Below, piece by piece: positions 16,583-24,592 of a DNA stretch of 54,390 nucleotides. Source of the stretch: Candidatus Poribacteria bacterium (lineage in GTDB: Bacteria > Poribacteria > WGA-4E > PCPOR2b). Each line of letters starts with the position of its first letter. Position 1 is the first letter of the stretch. Position numbers and translations under genes: made by a program. The notes below the pieces were generated by a model, which had not been told where the DNA came from, did not search any database, and was given only the letters and a program-made list of their open reading frames with translations. The DNA is taken from positions 3,712 through 58,101 of the forward strand of contig JAGWBT010000087.1 of the NCBI GenBank assembly GCA_021295755.1, written 5' to 3'.

Positions 16583-17749
16583 TTGAAACTGTTTGATTTG
16601 AAGATTTTAAGTCCTTTTGTCTACATCATCGCTGCGAGTCTCCTTCAGGTTCCCGCGCTACTCCTAGCGCAAAATCCGGAGCAGACGGAACAGTGGCAGC
16701 GGGAACATGAAGAGAAGAAGGAGGAGAAGCGTAGCCTAGAAGAACAAAGAAACACGATTATCCAAAAGGAACAAGGGATCTTACAGAAACTACAAGAAAT
16801 TGAAACCAAGTTAGCCACTAACAAAAAAGAACTCGCCCGGTATCAACAAGAGATTGAAAATCATACACTTGAGGCTGCGGAACTTCAAAGAGAATTAGAG
16901 GAGTTGCTCTCTCAAGACAAGGAACAAAAGAAACGTGCGATAAAGCGGATTAGTGCGATTTACAAGCTAGGCTACAATAAGGAAGATGAACACTTCTTGA
17001 GGATATTGTTTGGTGCTCAGGATATGCAGGATCTTGTGGAAAAGTATAAGTATATGGGGGTTATCGCCGAAGCAGATCAAGATATGTTAAAGGAGATACA
17101 ACTTCGACAGAAAGAAATTGCACAAAAATCCACTGAAATTGTTCACCAAATCCAATTAGCAAAGGAAGCAGAGAAAGCAAAGCAAGCGGAACGTTTACTC
17201 CTGCTCGCCCAAGAACGGAGACGCCAACAACTCCTACATAAGTACCGGACAGAGAAAGGAACTCATAACCAAGCGTTAAAGGAGTTAAGAGCTGCTGTTG
17301 CACAGTTGGAGGAACGACTCGGAATCGCCAGTGATGAACATCTTACAAAACAGGCGCAGGCGATTAAAAGCATTCGGCCGGCCCTGTTTGGCAAACTCCC
17401 TTGGCCCGTCGTCGGGGTGATTGTGCGGAGCCAAACGCCCACTGACCGTGGTATCACCATTAAAGCAAAGAAGGGGAAACCGGTGCGGTGTGTTGCAGAT
17501 GGTATTGTTGCAGACTCCGAATCAATTATAGGCTATGGTAACACAGTTGTCGTTATGCACGGGAATGGATACATCTCCCTTTATGCGCATCTGTCAGATA
17601 TATCTGTGAAACGGGGTGATATCGTTCAAGCGAAACAGGTCCTCGGAACCGTCGGCGAAACCGGATCCCTGATTGGTTCAGTGCTTTACTTTGCGCTTTG
17701 GAAGGACTATGAGCCTTTGAATACGCGAAGATGGTTACAAGAAAGATGA
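16583..17749 (+). CDS. EnvC-like murein hydrolase activator (coiled coil plus degenerate LytM/M23 domain)
   Basis: The 388-residue protein starts at TTG 16583, with AGGAG 6 bases upstream; a TTG at 16547 lacks such a site. A signal peptide (LSPFVYIIAASLLQVPALLLA) leads to about 220 residues of charged coiled coil and then a LytM domain with PVRCVADGIV, YGNTVVVMHGNGYISLYAHL and GSLIGSVLYFAL. The zinc ligands of active M23 peptidases are missing: H-x-G-x-D is RGITI and H-x-H is LYFAL. This is as expected for EnvC, which activates periplasmic amidases during division instead of cutting peptidoglycan. Between GVIVRS and TPTDRGI homologues usually have about ten more residues, so a small in-frame loss is possible. 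gatB follows 48 bases later. Confidence 0.8.
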   Translation: MKLFDLKILSPFVYIIAASLLQVPALLLAQNPEQTEQWQREHEEKKEEKRSLEEQRNTIIQKEQGILQKLQEIETKLATNKKELARYQQEIENHTLEAAELQRELEELLSQDKEQKKRAIKRISAIYKLGYNKEDEHFLRILFGAQDMQDLVEKYKYMGVIAEADQDMLKEIQLRQKEIAQKSTEIVHQIQLAKEAEKAKQAERLLLLAQERRRQQLLHKYRTEKGTHNQALKELRAAVAQLEERLGIASDEHLTKQAQAIKSIRPALFGKLPWPVVGVIVRSQTPTDRGITIKAKKGKPVRCVADGIVADSESIIGYGNTVVVMHGNGYISLYAHLSDISVKRGDIVQAKQVLGTVGETGSLIGSVLYFALWKDYEPLNTRRWLQER

Positions 17750-17797
17750 GTTAATATCAATCGGTTTTTCAATCGACATCCCGATTGGGGAGAAGAC

Positions 17798-19240
17798 ATG
17801 GCATACAAATACGAAACCGTTATCGGTTTGGAGATTCACGCTGAATTATCGACAAACAGCAAACTCTTTTGCAACTGTGAGGTTAAGTTTGGATCCGAGG
17901 CAAATACGCAAACCTGTCCAATCTGTTTGGGGATGCCCGGTGTGCTGCCTGTGATGAATCAGCGGGCGGTCGAATTCTCAATCCGTGCCGCTTTAGGCCT
18001 GAACTGCAAAATCGCGTCTTACAGCAAATTCGATCGGAAAAATTATTTCTATCCAGATTTGCCCAAAGGTTACCAGATCTCACAGTATGATCTACCCCTC
18101 GCCTACGACGGTTATGTCAATTATGAACTGGATGGCGAAACGAAGCGTGTTCGCATTAATCGTATTCACTTAGAGGAGGATGCCGGAAAGTTAGTCCATG
18201 CGGATGTGACAGGAAATCCAAATCAGAGCTATGTAGACTTCAATCGTTCATGTGTGCCGTTGTTAGAGATTGTTAGTGAGCCGGATCTCCGCACCCCCGC
18301 AGAAGCAATTGTCTACTGGCGCGCTGTCAAAGAAATTCTAGAGTATGTCGAAGTCAGCGATTGTAACATGGAGGAGGGAAGTTTCCGATGTGATGCGAAT
18401 ATCTCCCTGCGTCCTGTCGGCAGCAAAGAACTAGGAACACGAACGGAGTTAAAAAACAAAAATTCATTTCAGCATGTGTTGACCGCCTTGGAATACGAAG
18501 AGAAACGTCAAGCACGGCTTCTCGATCAGGGCGAGGAAGTTGTCCAAGAAACTGTACTGTTTGATATCAACACCGGCAGGACAGCACCCATGCGTAGCAA
18601 AGAAGAAGCTCACGATTATCGCTACTTTCCTGAACCGGACCTTGTTCCTTTTGAGGTAGATGGAGCAGAAGTTGAATGTATTCGAGCATCGTTGCCGGAA
18701 CTACCCGCCGAGCGCCGCAAACGTTTTGTCGAAGAGTACGATATTCCTACCTATGATGCAGAATTTCTCACCGCCACACGACAGATAGCAGACTTTTTCG
18801 ATGAAACAGCACGTCTCAGCAGTGATCCAAAGTCGGGCAGTAACTGGATCATGGGTGACTTGTCGGGGCTGTTGAACAATGCAGGGATAGAGATTCAGGA
18901 GGCTAAAGTAACGCCCGCTCACCTCAGCGAACTGATTCAGCTAATTAAAGATCAGACAATCAGTGGTAAAATTGCTAAATCCGTCCTACCCGATGTCTTT
19001 GAAACCGGCAAAACTCCAAAACAGATCGTTGAAGAGAAAGGGCTTTCGCAGATTTCCGACGTGTCTGCAATCGAGTCAATCGTCGATCAGGCCATCGAAG
19101 AAAATCCAGGTCCTGCACAAGATTACCGAGATGGAAAGCAGAAGGCAATCGGTTTCCTCGTCGGTCAAGTGACCCACAGATGGCCAACCAACTTTTGCGA
19201 CAAAAACTTGACGGGTAAGGCACCAACAAACAATGGCTGA
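17798..19240 (+). CDS. gatB: Aspartyl/glutamyl-tRNA amidotransferase subunit B with altered C-terminus
   Basis: GatB binds mischarged Glu-tRNA(Gln)/Asp-tRNA(Asn) and, with GatA and GatC, converts the amino acid to its amide. The 480-residue product has YETVIGLEIHAEL, zinc cysteines (FCNCEVKFG...CPICLGMPGVLPVMN), KNYFYPDLPKGYQISQYDLP and HLEEDAGK, all typical. The end is abnormal. After GFLVGQV the family normally continues with about ten residues (ATxGxANP) and then [10 protein letters not shown]-stop. Here those residues are missing and the frame is shifted, giving THRWPTNFCDKNLTGKAP. The expected [10 protein letters not shown] reads correctly one frame over. The last roughly 180 bases are repeated at 19751-19928. 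gatA and gatC are not in the window. The tail helix binds tRNA, so function may be weakened but not necessarily lost. Confidence 0.9.
   Translation: MAYKYETVIGLEIHAELSTNSKLFCNCEVKFGSEANTQTCPICLGMPGVLPVMNQRAVEFSIRAALGLNCKIASYSKFDRKNYFYPDLPKGYQISQYDLPLAYDGYVNYELDGETKRVRINRIHLEEDAGKLVHADVTGNPNQSYVDFNRSCVPLLEIVSEPDLRTPAEAIVYWRAVKEILEYVEVSDCNMEEGSFRCDANISLRPVGSKELGTRTELKNKNSFQHVLTALEYEEKRQARLLDQGEEVVQETVLFDINTGRTAPMRSKEEAHDYRYFPEPDLVPFEVDGAEVECIRASLPELPAERRKRFVEEYDIPTYDAEFLTATRQIADFFDETARLSSDPKSGSNWIMGDLSGLLNNAGIEIQEAKVTPAHLSELIQLIKDQTISGKIAKSVLPDVFETGKTPKQIVEEKGLSQISDVSAIESIVDQAIEENPGPAQDYRDGKQKAIGFLVGQVTHRWPTNFCDKNLTGKAPTNNG
19049..19231 (+). repeat. gatB: Direct repeat, copy 1 (gatB 3' end)
   Basis: This stretch matches 19751-19928 with about eight mismatches and one 5-base difference. 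It covers the last part of gatB from QISD onward and ends at ACCAACAAAC. The extra 5 bases here (around 19173) put this copy out of frame relative to copy 2. Confidence 0.9.
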
Positions 19241-19625
19241 GATTGCCAACATTTTGCAGGTAGACACACCGTCTGGTAGTTCTCAAGTCATCCTTTTTAT
19301 TCCGAGTAAAGATCGGGATGGTCATGAAATTGATCAGGTGTATTGGGTTGATGAAAGCTTGAGTGTTGTTGGTCGGCTCTTTCGAGGAGGCACTGCTTTC
19401 CCACCCGGTAAAGGTGTGTGGCGCGATGATGCACGCGGTGAACAGCTTCTTTTTGAGACCACTGTAATGGTTCTTTCGTTTGCTGATCCTAACGACTTAA
19501 CCGAATTTGCCTTATTAGAACTGAAAGCATTTTTGATGCGTTTAGGGCGAGAAACCAATCAGGGTGAAGTCGGTGTCGTCATAGATGGGATCTATTACGG
19601 TTTTACCCAATTTACGGAGGAATAG
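19233..19625 (+). CDS. Hypothetical protein located between the two gatB tail copies
   Basis: The 130-residue protein begins [15 protein letters not shown] and has no signal peptide or membrane helix. It looks like a single beta-rich domain ([36 protein letters not shown]) followed by a helix ([21 protein letters not shown]). I do not recognise a family. It starts 2 bases after the repeat's end, has only a weak AAGG upstream and overlaps the altered end of gatB by 8 bases. Its stop is 5 bases before the next small gene, which has a good GGAGG. The two small genes therefore look like a pair that entered the 3' end of gatB together. Confidence 0.6.
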   Translation: MAEIANILQVDTPSGSSQVILFIPSKDRDGHEIDQVYWVDESLSVVGRLFRGGTAFPPGKGVWRDDARGEQLLFETTVMVLSFADPNDLTEFALLELKAFLMRLGRETNQGEVGVVIDGIYYGFTQFTEE

Positions 19626-19630
19626 CTACA

Positions 19631-19915
19631 ATGTCGAAAACGAAACAGACTGATCATTTGAAGGAGCTTTTAAAGCCCGACATTGTCATTGATTTGGAGA
19701 AACGGGTTACCAATCCATTCGATCTCCTCCAACTTCAGGAGCAGCTCAATCAAATTTCCGACGCGTCTGCAATCGAGTCAATCGTCGATCAGGCTATCGA
19801 AGAAAATCCAGGTCCTGCACAAGATTACCGAGATGGAAAGCAGAAGGCAATCGGTTTCCTCGTCGGTCAAGTGAAGATGGTCAACCAGCTTTTGCGACAA
19901 AAACTTGACGAGTGA
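19631..19915 (+). CDS. Hybrid small protein: unknown N-terminus fused to a GatB tail
   Basis: The 94-residue product has about 40 residues of its own ([20 protein letters not shown], then [19 protein letters not shown]), a charged helical stretch I do not recognise. It then continues in frame into a copy of the GatB C-terminal domain ([20 protein letters not shown] to [10 protein letters not shown]). This tail also lacks the usual ten residues between VGQV and KMVNQLL, but the loss is exactly in frame (30 bases), so the end reads properly. GGAGG precedes the ATG. It may be a fusion caused by the duplication and lack function. Alternatively the tail alone may still bind tRNA, which I cannot judge. 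Confidence 0.55.
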   Translation: MSKTKQTDHLKELLKPDIVIDLEKRVTNPFDLLQLQEQLNQISDASAIESIVDQAIEENPGPAQDYRDGKQKAIGFLVGQVKMVNQLLRQKLDE

Positions 19916-19928
19916 GGAACCAACAAAC
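19751..19928 (+). repeat. Direct repeat, copy 2 (displaced gatB 3' end)
   Basis: About 95% identical to 19049-19231 and starting at the same CA(G/A)ATTTCCGAC. The 519 bases between the copies hold the 19233-19625 gene and the first 40 codons of the 19631 gene. The arrangement resembles insertion of a cassette at the 3' end of gatB. Confidence 0.9.
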
Positions 19929-20045
19929 GATTTGCCGGAGAAGCCCCGGTTCAAAGCAGTTATGACAATCCAAGACACCTTTCACCAAGGTGCTGTGGCT
20001 TGTGCAATCCATTCAGACCATGCAATCGGGTTACTAGCCACAAGT

Positions 20046-20386
20046 TATCAATCTTGCTGACAAGATCCCTTCCTTTAGGTTGGGGATGGTAGTCAGCCAA
20101 GCCCCGTTAGTTAGCCAAGAAATGTTGAAATTACAAGTGAAATATGGTACAATTCGTCTTTAGAGGTTGGGTATTCCACTTTCTATTAGTAGGGGTCAAA
20201 TTCACAATAGTTAGGATATGCCGACAGGTATTGGAATCCCCTATAGCCTCGCCAAAGTTCCCGGTGACGGGAGTGGGCAGGGCGTTGTCCATTGCGTTAG
20301 CGATATGTAAGACGGACTTCGGTTCGCAGTCGTGTTTGACCGCACAATTATAAGAATCCCCCCTTGAGGGTGTGGGAGTACGTCAA
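20046..20386 (+). mobile_element. Remnant of an IS200/IS605-type element (no transposase)
   Basis: The 460-base gap between the gatB tail copy and rlmN has no gene. It holds palindromes like IS200/IS605 ends. ATCTTG-CTGA-CAAGAT is at 20050. ATCCCTTCCTTTAGG-TTGGGGAT with GTAGTCAG is at about 20065-20095. At the right there is AAGAATCCCCCCTTGAGGG followed by TGTGGGAGTACGTCAA (20353-20386), which resembles the right end of TnpB-carrying elements. The stretch before it (20270-20350) could be the scaffold of a TnpB guide RNA. I see no TnpA or TnpB. The assignment rests on remembered end patterns and is not certain. Confidence 0.4.
20125..20153 (+). promoter_or_regulatory. Sigma70-like promoter inside the element remnant
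   Basis: TTGAAA and TACAAT with 17 bases between. A transcript would start near 20160 and run through the remnant's right end into rlmN, so it could drive either a guide-RNA-like transcript or rlmN. Confidence 0.5.
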
Positions 20387-20393
20387 TAATACC

Positions 20394-21479
20394 ATGACAA
20401 TACAATCTCCACAGACAGACAAAATCAACTTGAAAGGGTTGACACTGCTTGAGCTAGAAAATATAGTGATACAGTGGGACGAACCGAAATATCGTGCGAA
20501 ACAACTGATGTCATGGATGTATAGCAGACGGGTGGAGACATTCGAGGAAATGACCAATTTGCCGCACAAGCTAAGACAGACGTTGGCAAGTCTCGCTTAC
20601 ATCAGCGGTGCACATGTCCTCACGCGCACAACTTCCAATGCCGACATGGCAGTCAAATACTTGTTTGAACTCACTGATGGCAGTCAGGTCGAAAGTGTCT
20701 TGATGTATGACCAAGATCGTATCACGGTCTGTGTTTCATCACAGGTAGGGTGTGCGATGGCGTGCGACTTTTGTGCGACTGCGAAGATGGGATTTTTCCG
20801 CAATTTAACAGCGGCAGAGATTTTGGATCAATTGATAGCAATCGAACGCGAACTAGACGACGAAAAAGGTGTGACGCATGTTGTGTTTATGGGGATGGGG
20901 GAGCCGCTAGCAAACTATGATCAGACCGTGAAAGCAATTCGCTTGATGACGGATGCAAACGGGTTAGGAATATCTGAAGGGAAGATTACCGTTTCCACCT
21001 CCGGTTTAGCCCGACGGATGCGACAATTCACCCACGAACAGCTTAAGTGCAATCTCGCTCTCTCGTTAAACGCCACAATAGACGAAGTCCGCACACGCTT
21101 GATGCCCATCAATACTAAATACCCAATTGATGAAGTCCTCGATGCCACACGGGAATGGGCGCTCGCCACGCAACGACCTGCCACGCTTGAATATGTCCTG
21201 ATCCGCGGTGTGAATGATAGTGTTGGAGACGCGAGACGCCTCCGTAAACTGATGGGGCGACTGCCGTGCAAGCTAAACCTTATCCCCTTCAACGAGATTG
21301 AAGGTGCCGATTTTCAACGTCCTGAACTCGATCAGATTGAACAATTCCGTCGCATTGTCGCAGACGGTCACCATGTCGCACCGATCCGGTTCAGTAAGGG
21401 TAGAGATATCGCCGCCGCCTGTGGTCAACTCCGAACAACTTACGAAAAGCAGGGCGTGATGCTGCCGCAGGTGTCATAG
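20394..21479 (+). CDS. rlmN: 23S rRNA/tRNA adenine-C2 methyltransferase RlmN (radical SAM)
   Basis: The 361-residue enzyme methylates A2503 of 23S rRNA and A37 of some tRNAs using S-adenosylmethionine. The radical-SAM cluster cysteines are in VGCAMACDFCATAKMGFFRN (Cys120, Cys124, Cys127). Other signatures are LTLLELENIVIQWDEPKYRAKQ at the N-terminus, THVVFMGMGEPLANYD, KITVSTSGLARRM, LALSLNATIDEVR and a C-terminal GRDIAAACGQL with the catalytic Cys. The length and order are normal. The ATG at 20394 is chosen as the first in the conserved region; no strong ribosome site is near and GGGAG lies 17 bases away. The upstream region is a mobile-element remnant. A kinase-like gene starts 12 bases after the stop. 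Confidence 0.95.
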   Translation: MTIQSPQTDKINLKGLTLLELENIVIQWDEPKYRAKQLMSWMYSRRVETFEEMTNLPHKLRQTLASLAYISGAHVLTRTTSNADMAVKYLFELTDGSQVESVLMYDQDRITVCVSSQVGCAMACDFCATAKMGFFRNLTAAEILDQLIAIERELDDEKGVTHVVFMGMGEPLANYDQTVKAIRLMTDANGLGISEGKITVSTSGLARRMRQFTHEQLKCNLALSLNATIDEVRTRLMPINTKYPIDEVLDATREWALATQRPATLEYVLIRGVNDSVGDARRLRKLMGRLPCKLNLIPFNEIEGADFQRPELDQIEQFRRIVADGHHVAPIRFSKGRDIAAACGQLRTTYEKQGVMLPQVS

Positions 21480-21491
21480 CAAACTCCCATT

Positions 21492-22490
21492 ATGCTTTCT
21501 GATCTTGCCACCGCTATTCAGGTATCCATCCGTCAGAACTACGACCTCACCATCGAGTCCGCGACACCAATCGGCACCGGCGCAATGAGCACAACCATGC
21601 GTCTTGCAACCAATCGGAAAACATTGTTTCTGAAAATCTATAAGTCAGCGCGGAATCAGAAGTCCCCTGCACAATCCGACCTTCAACGAATCGCCTTCAC
21701 GCACGCTGTCCAAACCTTTCTGCATCAGAAAGATTTTCCTGTTCCTCGGTTATTGCCGAATAACAGTGGAGAAACGTTCAGCATATGCGACCAGCCCCCG
21801 AAAATAGGGGAGGTGTATGCCCTCTCTGAATTCATTGAGGGATCTGACTACGACGTTGCGAATTCGGAGCAGCTGCGGACATCGGGGGCAATGCTCGGAC
21901 GTTTACACCAGCAACTCCGCCAACTTCAACCCCAGATCCAACTTGCCAGACCTCCCCTAGAAACCGAGATTTTTATACAACTGCAGGAGCGTTTATCCCG
22001 TCTCCAACCCATTGTGGAAAAATATCTGGTGTCACCAACCCAAATTGATTCATGGATTCAGGAGGTTGAAGTTCTCAAGAGTTCGGTGGGTGCACGACAC
22101 GATACACAATACGGACAGGAATGGCTCATACACGGCGATTACCGCGCCCAAAATCTCAAGTTTGATGGTGGGACTATTCGCGCAATTCTAGATCTGGATA
22201 CCGCTTGCCCCGCGTTCCGTCTATATGATCTGGGTTACGCGCTGGTCTTCTTCCCCGCCGTTTATCAAGATATCCCTCTAACCTCAAATCAGCAATCTAT
22301 ATTTCTGTGCGCCTACGAAAGCATCTGCCCATTATCTGAAACCGAAAGGGCTATGCTTCCCACCCACCTGCGGCTTGCCTTCCTACGCGGGCTGACGCTC
22401 TGGTTGGATCTGTACTATTTTGCCGGAATGAGCGATCGAACACGCCCCTGGATCCAAGGGTATCTGCAACACGCACAATCTCTTTTCTAA
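21492..22490 (+). CDS. Aminoglycoside-phosphotransferase-like (APH/choline kinase fold) protein
   Basis: The 332-residue protein has the APH kinase fold: a small N-lobe with TLFLKIYKSARNQ (ATP-binding Lys), a hinge near YALSEFIEGSDYD, and the catalytic loop WLIHGDYRAQNLKFDGG followed by AILDLDTACPAFRLYDLGYA (Brenner's motif HGDxxxxN and metal-binding D-x-D). Relatives phosphorylate small alcohols such as homoserine, choline, fructosamine or antibiotics; the substrate cannot be inferred. It follows rlmN by 12 bases and is likely co-transcribed with it. Nothing points to antibiotic resistance. The reading frame appears intact to the stop at 22490. Confidence 0.75.
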   Translation: MLSDLATAIQVSIRQNYDLTIESATPIGTGAMSTTMRLATNRKTLFLKIYKSARNQKSPAQSDLQRIAFTHAVQTFLHQKDFPVPRLLPNNSGETFSICDQPPKIGEVYALSEFIEGSDYDVANSEQLRTSGAMLGRLHQQLRQLQPQIQLARPPLETEIFIQLQERLSRLQPIVEKYLVSPTQIDSWIQEVEVLKSSVGARHDTQYGQEWLIHGDYRAQNLKFDGGTIRAILDLDTACPAFRLYDLGYALVFFPAVYQDIPLTSNQQSIFLCAYESICPLSETERAMLPTHLRLAFLRGLTLWLDLYYFAGMSDRTRPWIQGYLQHAQSLF

Positions 22491-22554
22491 TCCGAATTTC
22501 ATCCAGATTCAAAAGCAAGCTGAGAGAATTTCTGGGCACCAACAGAGAATTATA

Positions 22555-22584
22555 TTTACATCCGCTCTGCTTTTAGTCTATAAT
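22555..22584 (+). promoter_or_regulatory. Sigma70-like promoter of the VOC-family gene
   Basis: TTTACA and TATAAT with an 18-base spacer, ending 69 bases before the ATG at 22654. Confidence 0.55.
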
Positions 22585-22653
22585 AATCCCTGTATCAGGT
22601 CAAGATATAGTCTTCGACCAAGACAACATTTCATTCTTTAGGAGGATATAAAA

Positions 22654-23031
22654 ATGGGATACACATTTCATCACGTTCATCTGCGTTGTGAAGATGTTGA
22701 AGCAGCCGTTGCTTACTACGAAAAGATGCTCAATGGCGAAGTTACGGAGCGGGTAGAGGTACGCGGTTTGCCAATCGTTCGGATGAATATTGGTGGAGAG
22801 AAAATTTTCCTTTCACCGAAATTTGGTGACATGGAAGTGGAACCGACCAGCGGCAATCCACGCTGGGGCGTTTATCAATTGGCGTTTGGAGTAGAAGACC
22901 TCGATGCCACCCTTGCAGAGATGGAAGCAAAAGGGGCCGAGATTGAAGATGCTAAACCGTCTGGCTTACCAATCGCTTTCGTCAAGGGTCCAGATAACGT
23001 GCAGATTGAACTCATTGAGGGAACGGTCTAG
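22654..23031 (+). CDS. VOC-superfamily (glyoxalase/dioxygenase-like) protein
   Basis: This 125-residue single-domain protein has the paired beta-alpha-beta-beta-beta modules of the VOC fold. TFHHVHLRCEDVEAAVAYYE (metal-ligand His near the start) opens module 1. WGVYQLAFGVEDLDATLAEM opens module 2. VKGPDNVQIELIEG ends it with the usual metal-ligand Glu. Family members include glyoxalase I, dioxygenases and bleomycin-resistance proteins. With one metal His visible and no close context, it could be an isomerase, lyase or dioxygenase. TTAGGAGGATATAAAA before the ATG is a strong ribosome site and a good promoter is upstream. An inverted repeat 40 bases after the stop likely ends its transcript, so it seems to be a single-gene unit. 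Confidence 0.8.
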   Translation: MGYTFHHVHLRCEDVEAAVAYYEKMLNGEVTERVEVRGLPIVRMNIGGEKIFLSPKFGDMEVEPTSGNPRWGVYQLAFGVEDLDATLAEMEAKGAEIEDAKPSGLPIAFVKGPDNVQIELIEGTV

Positions 23032-23069
23032 CTTTTGTGGACTGATACCCCTAGAGGCAGTATCACACA

Positions 23070-23112
23070 GAAGGCAAACTTCTTCACATGAAGGATTAAA
23101 AAGTTTGCCTTC
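23070..23112 (+). terminator. Long inverted repeat after the VOC gene
   Basis: GAAGGCAAACTT and AAGTTTGCCTTC are perfect 12-base arms. Between them CTTC-ACAT-GAAG forms a second small hairpin, so the RNA could fold as a two-hairpin structure. It lies 38 bases past the stop and is probably a terminator, though only a CTCTACTT tail follows. Confidence 0.55.
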
Positions 23113-23205
23113 CTCTACTTCCCACCTAAGATATACCAATGAATCAATCGCTTTGAGAAATCTGCCGGAAAACGACCAACTTTCTTGAAAAAAGGAGAGT
23201 AATAG

Positions 23206-23814
23206 ATGAGATTGGAGTTTTACACCGCCGGCGTTTCTCAAGCGAGTTTCTTGGATTGGAAGGCGCGACTCTTGGAAGACGCACAAGCAGCAGGGCTGGA
23301 GGTGGCACACTCCTCAATCCAAGAGACGCCGGAAATTCTTCGAGAAAGGCTGCCAGTCGTTTTGGATGAACTTTGTTCAATCCCTGAACAGCGGGTACAA
23401 TTTCATTCGGCAGACGAAAAGCAGTTGTGCACCTTCGCTTATACAAATTACCAGTCCCGTATGAATAGAGACTGGAATGCCTCCCTCTATTTCCCTTCAA
23501 AGGAGGCAATTTTCCTTCCCTTCGATGACAAATTACTTTCAAGGCGAGTTGCACACCTCTACTATCAGGAGGGAACATCGGACAAGGTCTATCATCTTTA
23601 CCTTGCTCAATCGTTGACGGACAATGGTTACTCTGTCATTAGCCGCTATGGTCGTCGTGATGGAGGTCTTCAGCAAGCGGAGAAGGTGTTTGACTCCCAC
23701 CTTGAGGCAGCTGAAAAGGAGTGGGCCCGACTTCACCACGACAAGCTTCAGAAAGGGTATCAGGTCGGACACCCAACCCCGCCCCAACAACTCAAATTGG
23801 CTTTGTCTTTCTAA
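23206..23814 (+). CDS. WGR-domain protein
   Basis: The 202-residue protein ends in a WGR domain (about residues 110-190): AHLYYQEGTSDKVYHLYLAQ, then YSVISRYGRRDGGLQ, with YGR in place of W-GR, and KEWARLHHDKLQKGYQ. WGR domains occur in PARP-like enzymes, MolR-type regulators and small stand-alone proteins, and are thought to bind nucleic acids. The N-terminal 110 residues (EFYTAGVSQASFLDWKARLL, then PEILRERLPVVLDELCSIPE) are not recognised. AAAGGAGAG precedes the ATG. The queE start is 2 bases after its stop, so the two genes are translated together, but no functional link is known to me. Confidence 0.75.
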   Translation: MRLEFYTAGVSQASFLDWKARLLEDAQAAGLEVAHSSIQETPEILRERLPVVLDELCSIPEQRVQFHSADEKQLCTFAYTNYQSRMNRDWNASLYFPSKEAIFLPFDDKLLSRRVAHLYYQEGTSDKVYHLYLAQSLTDNGYSVISRYGRRDGGLQQAEKVFDSHLEAAEKEWARLHHDKLQKGYQVGHPTPPQQLKLALSF

Positions 23815-23816
23815 TT

Positions 23817-24497
23817 ATGAAATACAGCGAATTTTTCCACACAATTCAGGGCGAGGGCAAACTGGTTGGCGTACCCTCCGTTTTCTTTCGGACTAGCTAC
23901 TGCAATCTAAGGTGCGACTGGTGCGATTCAGCTTACACCTCTTGGAATCCAGAGAATAAGCACATCACCCTCATAGAAGCAGTCGAAGCGATCACGAAGT
24001 ACGATTGCAAGCATGTTGTTATCACGGGCGGTGAACCGTTCATCCAAGTCAAGGAGTTGACCCAACTCTGCCAAGCGCTTGACGAACGTGGTCACCACAT
24101 CACTATTGAGACGAATGCGACCGTTTTTGCACCTGTGGCGGCGCACCTCATCTCCATGAGCCCCAAACTGCGAAACTCCAATCCACCCAGCGACAATCGC
24201 TTTTTTCAAAGACATGAGCGCGGACGTATCCGCCCCGATGTCATCCGGCAATTCCTTGACTTGTACGAGTGCCAAGTTAAGTTTGTCGTTGATCAGCCTG
24301 CGGATATCGAAGAGATTCAAGCACTACAGGCAGAAATCCCCATCCCCACAGAAACAATTGTGCTGATGCCCCAAGGCATAACCCCCGAAGAATTGGCACC
24401 CAAACAGGAGTGGCTTGTGGACATTTGTAAGGAACACGGCTATCGCTATTCACCGCGGGTTCACGTTGATATTTGGGGAGATAAGCGGGGAGTGTAA
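23817..24497 (+). CDS. queE: 7-carboxy-7-deazaguanine synthase QueE (radical SAM)
   Basis: QueE makes the 7-deazaguanine core for queuosine and related modified bases from 6-carboxytetrahydropterin, using S-adenosylmethionine and Mg2+. The 226-residue protein begins MKYSEFFHTIQGEGKLVGVP. It carries the cluster cysteines in SYCNLRCDWCDSAY (Cys29, Cys33, Cys36), an ITGGEPFIQ motif and a C-terminal SPRVHVDIWGDKRGV, all typical. The start is the ATG 2 bases after the WGR gene's stop; an upstream in-frame start at 23721 would lie inside that gene and is rejected. Partner genes for queuosine (queC, queD, queF) are not in the window. Confidence 0.9.
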   Translation: MKYSEFFHTIQGEGKLVGVPSVFFRTSYCNLRCDWCDSAYTSWNPENKHITLIEAVEAITKYDCKHVVITGGEPFIQVKELTQLCQALDERGHHITIETNATVFAPVAAHLISMSPKLRNSNPPSDNRFFQRHERGRIRPDVIRQFLDLYECQVKFVVDQPADIEEIQALQAEIPIPTETIVLMPQGITPEELAPKQEWLVDICKEHGYRYSPRVHVDIWGDKRGV

Positions 24498-24592
24498 TAC
24501 TGTGGATAATCCTTCCGAGGTCAAATATACCCGAGGATAGTGTGAAGGCTACAAACTTACCCGGTGGACCTCCGTAGGATCAGTCGTGGAGA

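Noticed and set aside
20144-20353. 69-codon open frame in the gatB-rlmN gap
   Set aside because: It lies in the element remnant. The translation has no signal, domain or ribosome site.
21492-22490. Antibiotic-resistance kinase
   Set aside because: Only the general APH fold is seen. The pairing with rlmN gives no hint of resistance.
23144-23578. 144-codon open frame on the minus strand
   Set aside because: It overlaps the WGR gene and its leader and shows no protein-like pattern.
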